Notes: generated by a model not told the origin, from the letters alone. 64,000 nucleotides of DNA from Streptomyces sp. HNM0575 (GCF_012726265.1 NZ_JAASAG010000003.1:484522-548521), one strand, 5' to 3'; numbered from the stretch's first letter, positions 9,223 through 17,833 are shown. Translations and numbers: made by a program.

Positions 9223-9805
9223 GGCGAGCCGTGCCGATCCGTTCCCTGCCGCGCTGAAGATCCTCATCGCCGGCGGCTTCGGCGTCGGCAAGACGACCTT
9301 CGTGGGCGCGGTGAGCGAGATCGAGCCGCTCAGTACGGAGGAGCTGCTGACCCAGGTCAGCGCGGCCACCGACAGCCTCGAGGGCGTCGAGGACAAGGCC
9401 ACCACGACCGTGGCCATGGACTTCGGGCGCATCACGCTCAGCGCCTCGCACATGCTCTATCTCTTCGGCACGCCGGGCCAGGAGCGCTTCTGGTTCATGT
9501 GGAACGAGCTGTCCGAGGGCGCGCTGGGCGCCGTGGTGCTCGCCGACACCCGGCGCCTCGAACACTGCTTCGCCGCCGTGGACTTCTTCGAACGGCGCGG
9601 GATCACCTTCATCGTCGCGGTGAACGAGTTCGACAACTCCTACCACTACGGGCCCGACGAAGTCCGCGCGGCGATCGACCTCAAACCCGATGTGCCGGTG
9701 GTGCTCTGCGACGCCCGGGAGTCCAGATCGGCCACACAGGTTCTCGTCTCCCTTGTCCAGCATCTGATCAACACGAGGAGCTCCCATGGCACCGATGTCG
9801 TTTGA
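9200..9805 (+). CDS. cvnD: Ras-like GTPase CvnD
   Basis: This 201-residue small GTPase is of the conservon (ATP/GTP-binding, MglA-like) type. The P-loop GGFGVGKTT is at residues 25-33, the G3 motif GTPGQERF near 93 and the G4 motif NEFD near 140. GAG at 101-103 precedes the GALGAVVLAD strand. The start at 9200 is chosen because GGAGG lies 9 bases upstream and the P-loop then falls at the usual distance. Upstream in-frame sequence is the cvnC frame-shadow. It is the switch component of the conservon. Confidence 0.93.
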   Translation: MGSVDDSEASRADPFPAALKILIAGGFGVGKTTFVGAVSEIEPLSTEELLTQVSAATDSLEGVEDKATTTVAMDFGRITLSASHMLYLFGTPGQERFWFMWNELSEGALGAVVLADTRRLEHCFAAVDFFERRGITFIVAVNEFDNSYHYGPDEVRAAIDLKPDVPVVLCDARESRSATQVLVSLVQHLINTRSSHGTDVV

Positions 9806-10370
9806 CCCCACCAGCCATCTGCTGCTGACACCCGAGGACACCGAGGCGCCCAACAGGGTCGTGCGGCTGCGGGAGTTGGGCCTCGGCGAGGCGCCCGTCC
9901 CCGAGTTCGACGACTTCGCACGCCATCTCGCGCGGGTCACCGGCGCGCCGTACGCCATGGTGAACTTCATCGACGAGGAGCGTCAGTACTTCGCGGGGCT
10001 GTACGCGCCCGGCTCGGACCAGGCGGTCGAGCTGAACCCGGGCTCGGGGGCCGGCGCCGACGCGTCCGTCGGCCGCGTCATGGCCCGCGATCACGGCTAC
10101 TGCCCCCATGTCATCGTGCGGCGCAAGGCGCTCGTGCTGGAGGACGTGTGCGACTATCCGCGCTTCGCCGGGAATCCGGTGGTCGACGAGATCGGTATCC
10201 GCTCCTACCTCGGTGCCCCGCTGATAGACCGCACGGGCATGGCCCTCGGCACCGTGTGCGTGGTCGACCAGGAGCCCAGGCCGTGGGGGCGGCAGGGGCT
10301 GGAGACCATCAAGTCGATGGCCGCTGACCTGGTGGAGCAGATCCACCGGCGGGAGCACCAGGGACCCTGA
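9786..10370 (+). CDS. GAF domain protein, fifth conservon gene
   Basis: This 194-residue protein is one GAF domain (FDDFARHLARVTGAPYAMVNF onwards; core VCDYPRFAGNPVVDEIGIRSYLGAPL). It has the conserved position before KALVLEDV where many GAF sensors carry cysteines (GYCPH). The ATG overlaps the cvnD stop region by 20 bases, with GAGGAG 5 bases upstream, so it is the last gene of the operon. Some conservons end in a cytochrome P450; here a small-molecule or redox sensor domain takes that place. The ligand is unknown. Confidence 0.85.
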   Translation: MAPMSFDPTSHLLLTPEDTEAPNRVVRLRELGLGEAPVPEFDDFARHLARVTGAPYAMVNFIDEERQYFAGLYAPGSDQAVELNPGSGAGADASVGRVMARDHGYCPHVIVRRKALVLEDVCDYPRFAGNPVVDEIGIRSYLGAPLIDRTGMALGTVCVVDQEPRPWGRQGLETIKSMAADLVEQIHRREHQGP

Positions 10371-10373
10371 ACG

Positions 10374-10389
10374 GCGGCCGGCCGGCCGC
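10374..10389. terminator. 16-bp perfect palindrome between convergent genes
   Basis: The GCGGCCGGCCGGCCGC sequence lies directly after the GAF gene and before the convergent acyl-CoA dehydrogenase stop. It is likely a GC hairpin ending conservon transcription, but no T-run is present. Confidence 0.4.
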
Positions 10390-10452
10390 GTATCGGTGAG
10401 GTGTCCGTGGTGCTCCCGCGTGCTTCCGCGCTGCCCGCCCTGCCCGCGCTCC

Positions 10453-11655
10453 TCAGCCCGCGGGCTCCGGCTCCAGCCGCACCAGTTCGCTCAGCCGCTC
10501 GGACCAGGAGCCCTTGGCCGTCCCGAGGGCGACCTCCCCGAGCCGAAGCCGCTGGACGTCGGAGGTGCCGGCCGGGGCGAAGATGTGGTGGGCGTCGCGG
10601 AGATAGCGCTCGACGGGCCGGTCGGTGAAGAGCCCGCAGGCCGCGTGGATCTCCATGGCGTCCCGCGCGGAGTCCAGGGCGTACTCCACGTTCACGAGCT
10701 TGGCGTTCATCAACTCCGCGTCGCACGGCTGCCCTTGGTCGAGCAGGTGCACGGCGTGGTACGCGGCGAGGCGTGCCGTCATCAGGCGGGACTGCATCTG
10801 GCCGAGTTTCAGCTTGACGGAACCGAGTTCGCCGAGCGGAGCCCCGTAGCGCCGGCGTTCGGCGCAGAAGGCGGATGTCTCGTCGAGGATCGCCTGGTGA
10901 ATGCCGAGCGAGACGGCCGTGAGGTTCGCCCGCCCGTACAGGACGCTGGAGGAGTAGGCGACCGCGAGGCCGTCGCCCTCCTCGCCGAGCCGGTTGGCGG
11001 CGGGCACGCGGCAGCCGTCGAAGACCAGCTCGCCGAAGCTGAAGCCGTGCAGGCCCATGGCGGGGCGCTGGCGGCCCAGGGAGAAGCCGGGGGTGTCCGA
11101 CTCCACGAGGAAGGCCGTGAGGCCCTTGGAGCCGGGGCCGGTGCGGACCACGACGCCGTGGAGATCTCCGACGTGTGAGTTGCCGACGTAGACCTTGCTG
11201 CCGTTGAGGATGTAGTCGTCGCCGTCCCGCACGGCGGAGGACGTCATTCCGAGTACGTGGCCGCCGGACTCCGGCTCCGTCACGGCTATGGTCGGCAGGC
11301 AATCGCCCGAGGCAATTGCAGGCAGCCACGTTTTCTTTTGCTCTTCGTTGCCAAAGTGAATGATCTTGGCAACGCCGAGCTGTGAGGCCTGGACCATGGC
11401 GCCCATCGCGCCGCTCACCCTGGACAGTTCCTCGATCACCACCGTCTTGCCGACATGGCCCATGCCCATGCCTCCGTATCCGGGCGGCACGGTGGCGCCG
11501 ATCCACCCCTGACGTGCGATGAGACGGGACAGGCCCACGGATGCCGCCCGGGTGGCCTCCATGTGTGCTATTCGGGGTTTGACCTCGGTGTTCGCGAACT
11601 CCCGGACCGCTGTGCGTAATTCCTCGTGGCTATGGTCCGTGAAGTAGCGTTCCAT
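10453..11655 (-). CDS. Acyl-CoA dehydrogenase-like flavoprotein lacking catalytic Glu, TTA codon
   Basis: This 400-residue protein has the full acyl-CoA dehydrogenase fold: an N-terminal helical domain, the AVTEPESGGHVLG FAD/substrate loop, NGSKVYVGNSHVGD and a C-terminal helical domain. The usual catalytic glutamate (YEGT) is replaced in FAPAGTSDVQ. The alternative helix-G position used by isovaleryl- and long-chain enzymes also has no Glu (VLYGRANLT). It may therefore be a flavin oxygenase or hydroxylase-like relative rather than a dehydrogenase; this is inference. The ATG at 11655 is preceded by GGAGAAGGGC. Codon 13 is TTA (11617-11619), and parts of the gene (11296-11380) use AT-rich codons unlike the neighbours. 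Confidence 0.85.
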   Translation of the reverse strand: MERYFTDHSHEELRTAVREFANTEVKPRIAHMEATRAASVGLSRLIARQGWIGATVPPGYGGMGMGHVGKTVVIEELSRVSGAMGAMVQASQLGVAKIIHFGNEEQKKTWLPAIASGDCLPTIAVTEPESGGHVLGMTSSAVRDGDDYILNGSKVYVGNSHVGDLHGVVVRTGPGSKGLTAFLVESDTPGFSLGRQRPAMGLHGFSFGELVFDGCRVPAANRLGEEGDGLAVAYSSSVLYGRANLTAVSLGIHQAILDETSAFCAERRRYGAPLGELGSVKLKLGQMQSRLMTARLAAYHAVHLLDQGQPCDAELMNAKLVNVEYALDSARDAMEIHAACGLFTDRPVERYLRDAHHIFAPAGTSDVQRLRLGEVALGTAKGSWSERLSELVRLEPEPAG

Positions 11656-12016
11656 GACGAGCCCTTCTCCGCGGGTGCCTCCGCTTCCGGTTGGGCGGAG
11701 GTCGTGCACCGGCTTCCGACCCGCCCCTGGCATAGGCCGACCGCAATATCCTCCCTCGCGGCGCGGCCAGTTCAAGATCGCTCGCGCCTTTTGGCCGAAA
11801 CCCTCCCTTTTGCAATCTCAACTGGCTTGTGTGGCAGGGCGGATGGGTCGTGAACGATCGGCACATGCGTGGGGCACCCCGCCAGCGTTACCCACTGGCA
11901 TAGCATCGTTACCGCCTGCGCTCAGCAAAACAGGCCAATTGGCGGCAACTCGACACGGCCGTTACCGATGAGGATTCGTGGGGATGCGGCGTCCATCGTC
12001 GAAGTGTGCTGCGATT

Positions 12017-12048
12017 TGTACCGGCTGGTGACGCTGTGTACCGGCTGG
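12017..12048. repeat. 12-bp direct repeat at 20-bp period
   Basis: TGTACCGGCTGG occurs at 12017-12028 and again at 12037-12048, exactly two helical turns apart. Direct repeats on one DNA face are typical of response-regulator or sigma-activator sites. It lies about 320 bp before the hydrolase gene. Confidence 0.5.
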
Positions 12049-12073
12049 AAGAGCCCTCGCCGGCGATGCGCCG

Positions 12074-12098
12074 CCGCCGGGTGCGGCGCACCCGGCGG
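12074..12098. terminator. GC hairpin, 11-bp stem, 3-base loop
   Basis: CCGCCGGGTGC pairs perfectly with GCACCCGGCGG across the loop GGC. It lies about 265 bp before the hydrolase start, where no gene ends on the + strand. A leader-transcript attenuator or an end for antisense reading are both possible. Confidence 0.4.
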
Positions 12099-12363
12099 GA
12101 GCACGAAGGCGGGCGTGCGCCGTATATGTCTCCGAGTGCGCTCGCCCCTCCGTGAGAGCCGCGAACTCCCCGGCGAGTAGCGGCGGTACGGCGTGGAGCG
12201 GACGGTTCCGGTCCGCGCACGCCGTACGTGCTCTCACTCCCGGAGCGCCGGGTCCCAGGCGCCGGCGCTCCGGCGTCCGAGCCGGGCGACCTTCACGCCG
12301 GACGCACCGGACAGTACGGTTACCGTCTGCAAGCGAACCAGCGGATGCGAGGAGGCAGACACC

Positions 12364-13305
12364 GTGGGCGGCGTACGGCAGGACCACACGACGGCAGCGG
12401 ACGGCACCCTCCTCGCCACCTACACCTGGCATCCCGACGACGCGGAAGGCGCGGGCAGACTCCCGCGGGCCCTCGTCCAGATCGCCCACGGAGCGGCCGA
12501 ACACGCCCAGCGCTACGACCGGTTCGCCCGCTTCCTGGGCCGCTTCGGCTACACCGTCGTCGCCTCCGACCACCGCGGCCACGGAGCGACCGCGGAGCAC
12601 ACCGGCGGATACGGGGTGGTCGGCGACAGCGGCTGGCGGGCGACGGTCGACGACCTCAAGGCCGTGGGCGACCGCGTGCGCGCCGAACTCCCCGACGGCA
12701 CGCCCTTCGTCTTCCTCGGACACAGCATGGGCTCCCAACTGGCCCGTGACTACGTGCAGGAGTACGGGGACGGGGTGGCCGGGCTCATCCTCTCCGGCAC
12801 CTTCCGCTCCCTGCCCGGCTGCGAGTCCGAGACGGCGATCAGGCAGCTGGAGAAGGAGATCGACAAGGGCGGCAGGGACGCGGTCTCCGACTTCGTGCCG
12901 GACCTCTTCAGCTCCTTCAATGACCCGTACACCCACCGCACCGGGTTCGAATGGCTCTCCCGCGACGAGGACGAGGTCGACGTCTACGCGGGCGACGAGC
13001 GCTGCGGGTTCGCCTTCAGCGCCGGGCTCTCACTGGACTGGGTGCTCGGCAGCCGTAAGATCAACGACCCGGAGCAGCTGGGACGGATCCCGCGCGACCT
13101 TCCCGTGCACATCGCCGTCGGCGACCAGGACCCGTGCAACCAGGGCATGACGCTGGTCTACGAACTCCTGGAGGACTTCCGCTACTTGGGGATGCGGGAG
13201 CTCGGCTGGAAGGCGTACGCCGACGCGCGCCACGAGATCCTCAACGAGACGAACCGCGACGAGGTCCACACCGACCTGCTCCAGTGGCTCAACGCGCACG
13301 TGTGA
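12364..13305 (+). CDS. Alpha/beta hydrolase, monoacylglycerol lipase-like
   Basis: This 313-residue protein is of the serine aminopeptidase S33/lysophospholipase type. HGAAEHAQRYDRF forms the oxyanion region (HGxxEH), GHSMGS near residue 120 is the nucleophile elbow, VGDQDP carries the acid and DARHEILNE the catalytic His. It has no signal peptide and should be cytosolic. The GTG at 12364 is chosen because GAGGAGG lies 8 bases upstream and the hydrolase domain begins within 10 residues. An in-frame ATG at 12193 would add 57 Arg-rich residues with no family match. Confidence 0.87.
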   Translation: MGGVRQDHTTAADGTLLATYTWHPDDAEGAGRLPRALVQIAHGAAEHAQRYDRFARFLGRFGYTVVASDHRGHGATAEHTGGYGVVGDSGWRATVDDLKAVGDRVRAELPDGTPFVFLGHSMGSQLARDYVQEYGDGVAGLILSGTFRSLPGCESETAIRQLEKEIDKGGRDAVSDFVPDLFSSFNDPYTHRTGFEWLSRDEDEVDVYAGDERCGFAFSAGLSLDWVLGSRKINDPEQLGRIPRDLPVHIAVGDQDPCNQGMTLVYELLEDFRYLGMRELGWKAYADARHEILNETNRDEVHTDLLQWLNAHV

Positions 13306-13394
13306 GGCGCCGTCAGGCGTGACGCCGGCGCGACGCGCCGGGCACCGGCCGACGCGGCGCGGTGTGCCCCAGCGCGGCGCCGGGCCCGGTGGGC

Positions 13395-15632
13395 TCACGG
13401 CACGACGGCGAAGCCCTGCTGGAACGTGGAGGCCGGGCCGGGGCGGGCGTAGTACCAGCCCTGAGCGGTGTCGCAGCCCAAGTCCCGCAGTTTCGCCGCC
13501 TGATGCTCGGTCTCCACGCCCTCCACCGTCACCGCGAGCCCCAGCGCGTGCGCGAGCGTCACGATGCCCTCGACGAAGGTGACGTCGGCCGGGTCGGCGG
13601 GATGCTGCTGGAGGCCCTGTGTGAAGGAGCGGTCCAGCTTCAGCGTGGTGGCGGGCAGCCGGCGCAGATTGGCGAGGTTGGAGTAGCCGGTGCCGAAGTC
13701 GTCGAGCGCGATCTCCACGCCCAGCTCGGCGAGTTGGCGCAGCGGCTTCAGCTCGTCCTCGTCCGCGCCGATCAGCGCGCTCTCCGTCACCTCCAGGCAG
13801 AGTGAGGAGGGCTCCATGCCGGCCGCCTCCAGCACCGCCACCGTGTCCGGCACCAGATCGGGGTGGTGGAGCTGGCGAGGGGAGAGGTTCACGTTCACCC
13901 GGAGCGGCCTGGACTCGACGCCGGCCGCGGCATCGGCACCCTGACCCTTGCCCTTCCCCTTGCTCCTGCCCTTCCCCTTGGCCTTCGAGGCGGCGGAGTT
14001 GCGCTCCTCGTGCCAGGCGCAGGCCTGCCGTACGGCCTGTTCCATCACCCAGCGGCCCAACGGGACGATGAGACCGGTGTGTTCGGCGAGCGGGATGAAC
14101 CGGTCGGGGCCGAGCAGGCCGTGCACCGGATGCTTCCAGCGCACCAGGGCCTCCGCGCCGTCGACGTGGCCGTCGCTCATGCGGATCAGCGGCTGGTACT
14201 CCAGGAAGAACTCGTCCCGCTCCAGCGCGGAGGGCAGCCGGTTGGTGAGGCTGTGCCGGTCGATGGCGCGTGCGTCGGAGTCGGGGTCCGCCAGCTCGTA
14301 GCGGTTGCCGCCGGCGTCCTTGGCCCGGTACATGGTGATGTCGGCGCTGCGCATGACGTCTTCGGGGCGCAGCTCGCCGCTCGGGCCCTCGACGATGCCG
14401 ATGCTCGCCCGTACCGACAGCTCGCGCCCGTCGACCCCGATGGGCGTCGCCAGGGCGGCCAGCACCTGCCGGGCCAGCTCGGTGACCTCTTCCGGGCCGG
14501 ACGGGTCGGTGACCAGCGCCGCGAACTCGTCGCCGCCGATACGGGCCACGAGGTGCCCGGAGCCCGCCGTGCAGGACTGGAGGCGTTCGGCGACGGCGAT
14601 GAGCAGCTGGTCGCCCACGGCGTGGCCGAGGCTGTCGTTGACGGCCTTGAAGCCGTCGATGTCGAGATAGCACAGCCCGAACCGCTTGACCTCGCCCGTC
14701 GCGGACAGCAGCCGGTCGAGCCGCTCGGCGAACAGCGTGCGGTTGGGCAGCCCGGTCAGCTCGTCGTGGGTCGCCTCGTAGCGCAGCCGCAGATGCAGCA
14801 GCCGGCGTTCGGTGATGTCCTCCAGCAGCGCCAGCTGGTAGCGGGGCTCGCCGTCGGCGTCGCGCAGCAGCGAGACCGTGAGGTTGGTCCACAGCACCGT
14901 GCCGTCGGGCCGCTGGTACGGCTTCTCCACACGGAAGTGGTCCCGTTCGCCGCGCACCAACTGCCGGTGCATGCGCCAGACTTGGGGCGCGTCGTCCGGG
15001 TGCACCCACTCGTTGACGTTCCGCCGGCGCATCTCCTCCTCGGAGCGGCCGAACATCCGGGCGAGCGCGCCGTTGGCGTCCCGGATGCGGCCGTCCATGT
15101 CGGCGATGGAGATGCCGATGGTGGCGCCGTTGAAGACGGCGCGGAAGCGGGTCTCGCTGGCGTGCAGCGCCTCCTCCACGGCGGTCTGCGCGGCGAGCGC
15201 GGCCCGGGAGAGGGACTCCTGCTCGCTGAGGGTGCGGTCGCGCAGCGCACGCGTGAAGCCCGCGGCGATGGAGTGCTGGAGGCGGGAGCAGCGGGCCCGT
15301 GCCTCGTCGACGTCGAGCGTGCTGCTCTCCGGGTCGCGTCCGTAGAGGACGAGGTAGGAGTCGACGACGCCGAGCAGATGCGGCAGCGCGTCGGGGCTGG
15401 TGCAGTGGCCGTCCACGAGGGCGGCGCCCACCTCGCGCCCGACGGCCGGGGTGAAGGGGTGGGCGTGCAGCGCGTCGCAGAGCTGCACGGCCAACGGGTA
15501 GAGGTAGTCCTCCAGTTCGGCACGCGTCATCGAGGTCTGCGTGACCGGGTAGACGGCGCGGCTCCAGATGGTCGCGAAGCGCCGTAGTCCGTCCTTCTCT
15601 AGCCCTTCGGGCTCGTGCGGCTCCGAACTCAC
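13395..15632 (-). CDS. PAS-GGDEF-EAL cyclic-di-GMP enzyme
   Basis: This 745-residue soluble protein has an N-terminal helical domain (1-150), a PAS/PAC sensor (about 165-290), a GGDEF domain with intact RIGGDEF near 364 and an EAL domain with AEALVRW near 491. The EAL domain also carries the DDFGTGYSNL and KLDRSF motifs. Both cyclase and phosphodiesterase active sites look intact. The layout resembles streptomycete CdgA/RmdA-type regulators of development. Residues 546-572 form a Lys/Gly-rich insertion inside the EAL domain, before NVNLSPRQ, which is unusual. The GTG start overlaps the upstream methyltransferase stop (GTGA), so the two are co-translated. Confidence 0.92.
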   Translation of the reverse strand: MSSEPHEPEGLEKDGLRRFATIWSRAVYPVTQTSMTRAELEDYLYPLAVQLCDALHAHPFTPAVGREVGAALVDGHCTSPDALPHLLGVVDSYLVLYGRDPESSTLDVDEARARCSRLQHSIAAGFTRALRDRTLSEQESLSRAALAAQTAVEEALHASETRFRAVFNGATIGISIADMDGRIRDANGALARMFGRSEEEMRRRNVNEWVHPDDAPQVWRMHRQLVRGERDHFRVEKPYQRPDGTVLWTNLTVSLLRDADGEPRYQLALLEDITERRLLHLRLRYEATHDELTGLPNRTLFAERLDRLLSATGEVKRFGLCYLDIDGFKAVNDSLGHAVGDQLLIAVAERLQSCTAGSGHLVARIGGDEFAALVTDPSGPEEVTELARQVLAALATPIGVDGRELSVRASIGIVEGPSGELRPEDVMRSADITMYRAKDAGGNRYELADPDSDARAIDRHSLTNRLPSALERDEFFLEYQPLIRMSDGHVDGAEALVRWKHPVHGLLGPDRFIPLAEHTGLIVPLGRWVMEQAVRQACAWHEERNSAASKAKGKGRSKGKGKGQGADAAAGVESRPLRVNVNLSPRQLHHPDLVPDTVAVLEAAGMEPSSLCLEVTESALIGADEDELKPLRQLAELGVEIALDDFGTGYSNLANLRRLPATTLKLDRSFTQGLQQHPADPADVTFVEGIVTLAHALGLAVTVEGVETEHQAAKLRDLGCDTAQGWYYARPGPASTFQQGFAVVP

Positions 15633-16477
15633 CCGAGGCTTCCCGCCTTGTGGCCCACCCCTGCGTAGCCGCTGAGGAGGAGCGGATCCTCCGACTCGGG
15701 CATGTCCTCGGGACGCCAGCGGGCGAGGGGGACCAGGCCCGGGTCGACGAGCTCGAAGCCGTCGAAGAACTGCTTGATCTCGGAGCGGCCGCGCGTGATC
15801 AGCGGTGAACTCGTCTGTCTGTACACGTTGCGGACGTCGGCGCCGACGTTGCGCATCGGGCCCTCGTCGGCCGAACTGTGCGACACCACGAGGAGACTGC
15901 CGGGCGCCAGGCGGTCGCCGATCTCCCTGACCGTCTTCCAGGGATCGTCCTTGTCCTCGACGAAGTGCAGCAGCGCGACCAGCAGCAGCGCGACGGGACG
16001 CTCCAGGTCCAGCAGCCTCTCCACCTCGGCGCTGTAGAGGATGTCCTGCGGGGAGCGGAAGTCGGCCGAGACGACGTCGGCGCGCTCGTCACCGTCGAGC
16101 ACCGCGCGGCTGTGCGCCACGGCCACGGGGTCGTTGTCGACGTAGACGACGCGGGCGGAGTCGTCGGCCTGCTGGGCCACTTCGTGTACGTTGCCGAACG
16201 TCGGTATGCCCGAGCCGATGTCGAGGAACTGGGTGACGCCCTCGCCGATCGCGTAGCGGACGGCCCGGCGCATGAAGGCACGATTCGCCTGGATGATTTT
16301 CGGCAGCCCCGGCCAGGCCTCGACGGCCCGCTTCCCGGCTTCCCTGTCCACCTCGAAGTTGTGCGAGCCGCCCAGATAGTAGTCGTACATCCGGGACACG
16401 CTCGGCACCGTCAGGTCTATGCCCTGCGGGGCCCAGGCAGGACGTTCCATCTGGCTCTCCAGCTCGTTCAGCTCCAC
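15629..16477 (-). CDS. SAM-dependent methyltransferase, Pfam PF04672 family
   Basis: This 282-residue member of the actinobacterial S-adenosyl methyltransferase family (formerly DUF574) shows the family start PSVSRMYDYYLGG, the SAM-binding LDIGSGIPT, VVYVDNDPVAVAH and a LLHFVED segment. Homologues are numerous in Streptomyces with unknown substrates. Its stop overlaps the start of the GGDEF-EAL gene by 4 bases, so the pair is translationally coupled, which suggests a shared signalling role. Two relatives occur at 30888-31703 and from 63860. Confidence 0.9.
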   Translation of the reverse strand: MELNELESQMERPAWAPQGIDLTVPSVSRMYDYYLGGSHNFEVDREAGKRAVEAWPGLPKIIQANRAFMRRAVRYAIGEGVTQFLDIGSGIPTFGNVHEVAQQADDSARVVYVDNDPVAVAHSRAVLDGDERADVVSADFRSPQDILYSAEVERLLDLERPVALLLVALLHFVEDKDDPWKTVREIGDRLAPGSLLVVSHSSADEGPMRNVGADVRNVYRQTSSPLITRGRSEIKQFFDGFELVDPGLVPLARWRPEDMPESEDPLLLSGYAGVGHKAGSLG

Positions 16478-17060
16478 GGCTGCTTGCCGTCGGTCATGAG
16501 GCTACTGACAGGTGCGGGGCAGTTGGAAGGAATCGGAGACTCCCGGGCTTGATCTTGCCCCGCCGGTGCGGAGTTTCCGGGGCATAGCACCCTGGCAATT
16601 CGCCCCTGGCCGGAAGAGGGCGCCCGAGAACGGGATGAACTGGGCGGCCCTGCCCCTGCGTTGGCTTCCATGGCGTCCGGCGGCGCGGACGCGTCGCACG
16701 GATGAATGGCACCGTAACCCTCTTCGGTACGTGAGCGCTCAATAACGGCGGACCTTCTGCGCAAATCACGTACGGGCCGGGCCGTCTCGTGACACGGATC
16801 AGCACCGGCAGGACATCGGCGGTCCCCAACTTGGCCTGCCGTCCCGCGGCAACTGGGCCTGCCGCGCCGCGCGTTGGCGGCACCGGGCGGGCGCACCGCC
16901 GGCGGCTCCGGGGCGCCTGCCTCCATGGTCGCGCACCGTGCCGCGCACCGTCCCGCGCTCCGGAGCGTCAATCGTTTCCACGGCGCCGGCGGTGGCACCC
17001 GGAGCTGACGGGAGGGCGGCGAGTCCGTGTCCCGCCGCGGCCCGCGAGAGGAGGCCGATC
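16478..17060. other. Divergent intergenic region
   Basis: This is about 580 bp between the methyltransferase operon (-) and the DUF2180 gene (+). It includes GTGAGCGCTCAATAAC near 16731, a partial palindrome centred on AGCGCT. ORFs here lack ribosome binding sites. I see no RNA gene. Confidence 0.5.
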
Positions 17061-17261
17061 ATGAACTGCTATGACTGCCTGACACTTCAGGAGACCAACG
17101 CGGCGGTGGCGGTGTGCACCCGCTGCGGCGCGGGGCTGTGCCTCGAGCACGCGCACGTGGCGCCGCAGATCGTGCACGAGACCGCGGGCGTGGGCAGGTC
17201 CACGCACAGCCCGGACGCGCGCAGGCTGACGTGCGGGGTGTGCCACGAGGCCGAGGTCTGA
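17061..17261 (+). CDS. DUF2180 cysteine-rich small protein
   Basis: This 66-residue protein has two zinc-ligand groups: CYDC at the N terminus with CTRCG, and CGVCHEAE at the C terminus, plus LEHAH. This matches the DUF2180 family common in Actinobacteria and some archaea. The ATG is preceded by GAGAGGAGG, 6 bases away, a very strong ribosome binding site. It probably binds zinc and its role is unknown. Confidence 0.85.
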   Translation: MNCYDCLTLQETNAAVAVCTRCGAGLCLEHAHVAPQIVHETAGVGRSTHSPDARRLTCGVCHEAEV

Positions 17262-17406
17262 GCGGGAGATCCGAGCGCTCGGGGCGGTGTGCAGGGGCTT
17301 GCGCGGGTGCCGTGGCGCCCGGCCGGTCCGCCGCCCGGCGGCCGTGAGGGCGCGGCCTGGAGGACACTGGAAGTGGCACACCCGATAGCGGGAAGAGGCG
17401 AGAGAG

Positions 17407-17766
17407 ATGACGCTTCGCCGTCCCGGACAGCGGGCCGGTACGACGCACACCCCGCGTCCCCCACGCCCCGAGCCGCCGCAGCCCTTCGAGCGCTACTGGT
17501 CACGTACGGGCACCGAACCCGTCACGGCCCGTAGTGCGATGGGCGTACGGCTGGTCCTCGCGGTGCTGTTCACCCCGGTGTTCCTCGCCGCGACGGGGCT
17601 GTTCTGGTTCTGGATGACGCAGTCGGGGGCCGGAGACGTACCGGGCCCGGACTCGCTGCGCACCCTCACCGCGATCTGCGGAGGACTCGCGCTGTTCGCG
17701 GTGACCGATCTGATCGTCCTGCTGAGGCGGAGGCGCAGGCGGAAGCCGCCGCAAGCCTCCTCGTGA
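17407..17766 (+). CDS. Small two-helix membrane protein (DUF6343-like)
   Basis: This 119-residue protein has a Pro/Arg-rich N terminus and the segment RTGTEPVTARSA typical of DUF6343-like Streptomyces proteins. Two membrane helices follow at about 48-68 and 85-105, with a polybasic end (RRRRRRKPP). The weak GCGAGAGAG lies before the ATG. Family name is from memory of the motif and the role is unknown. Confidence 0.7.
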   Translation: MTLRRPGQRAGTTHTPRPPRPEPPQPFERYWSRTGTEPVTARSAMGVRLVLAVLFTPVFLAATGLFWFWMTQSGAGDVPGPDSLRTLTAICGGLALFAVTDLIVLLRRRRRRKPPQASS

Positions 17767-17833
17767 GGCGGTGCGCGAACGTTTTCGGCAGACCCACACG
17801 GGTACCGCCGGGTGGCATGACGGAGGATGCGGA

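Larger units (their letters stand above)
11656..12363. other. Intergenic region between dehydrogenase and hydrolase
   Basis: This is about 700 bp of divergent promoter DNA without a credible gene. The sequence GTTACC occurs three times on the + strand (near 11886, 11906 and 11963). It also contains the direct repeat and the hairpin listed separately, and the part at 11750-12030 is AT-richer than average. Confidence 0.55.

Noticed and set aside
11886..11968. Three GTTACC copies as an iteron or origin-like element
   Set aside because: The spacing is irregular (about 20 and 57 bp), there is no AT-rich unwinding region and no replication gene nearby.
12193..12363. Earlier ATG for the alpha/beta hydrolase
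   Set aside because: It would add 57 residues of Arg/Ser-rich sequence not seen in the family; the GTG at 12364 has a strong ribosome site.
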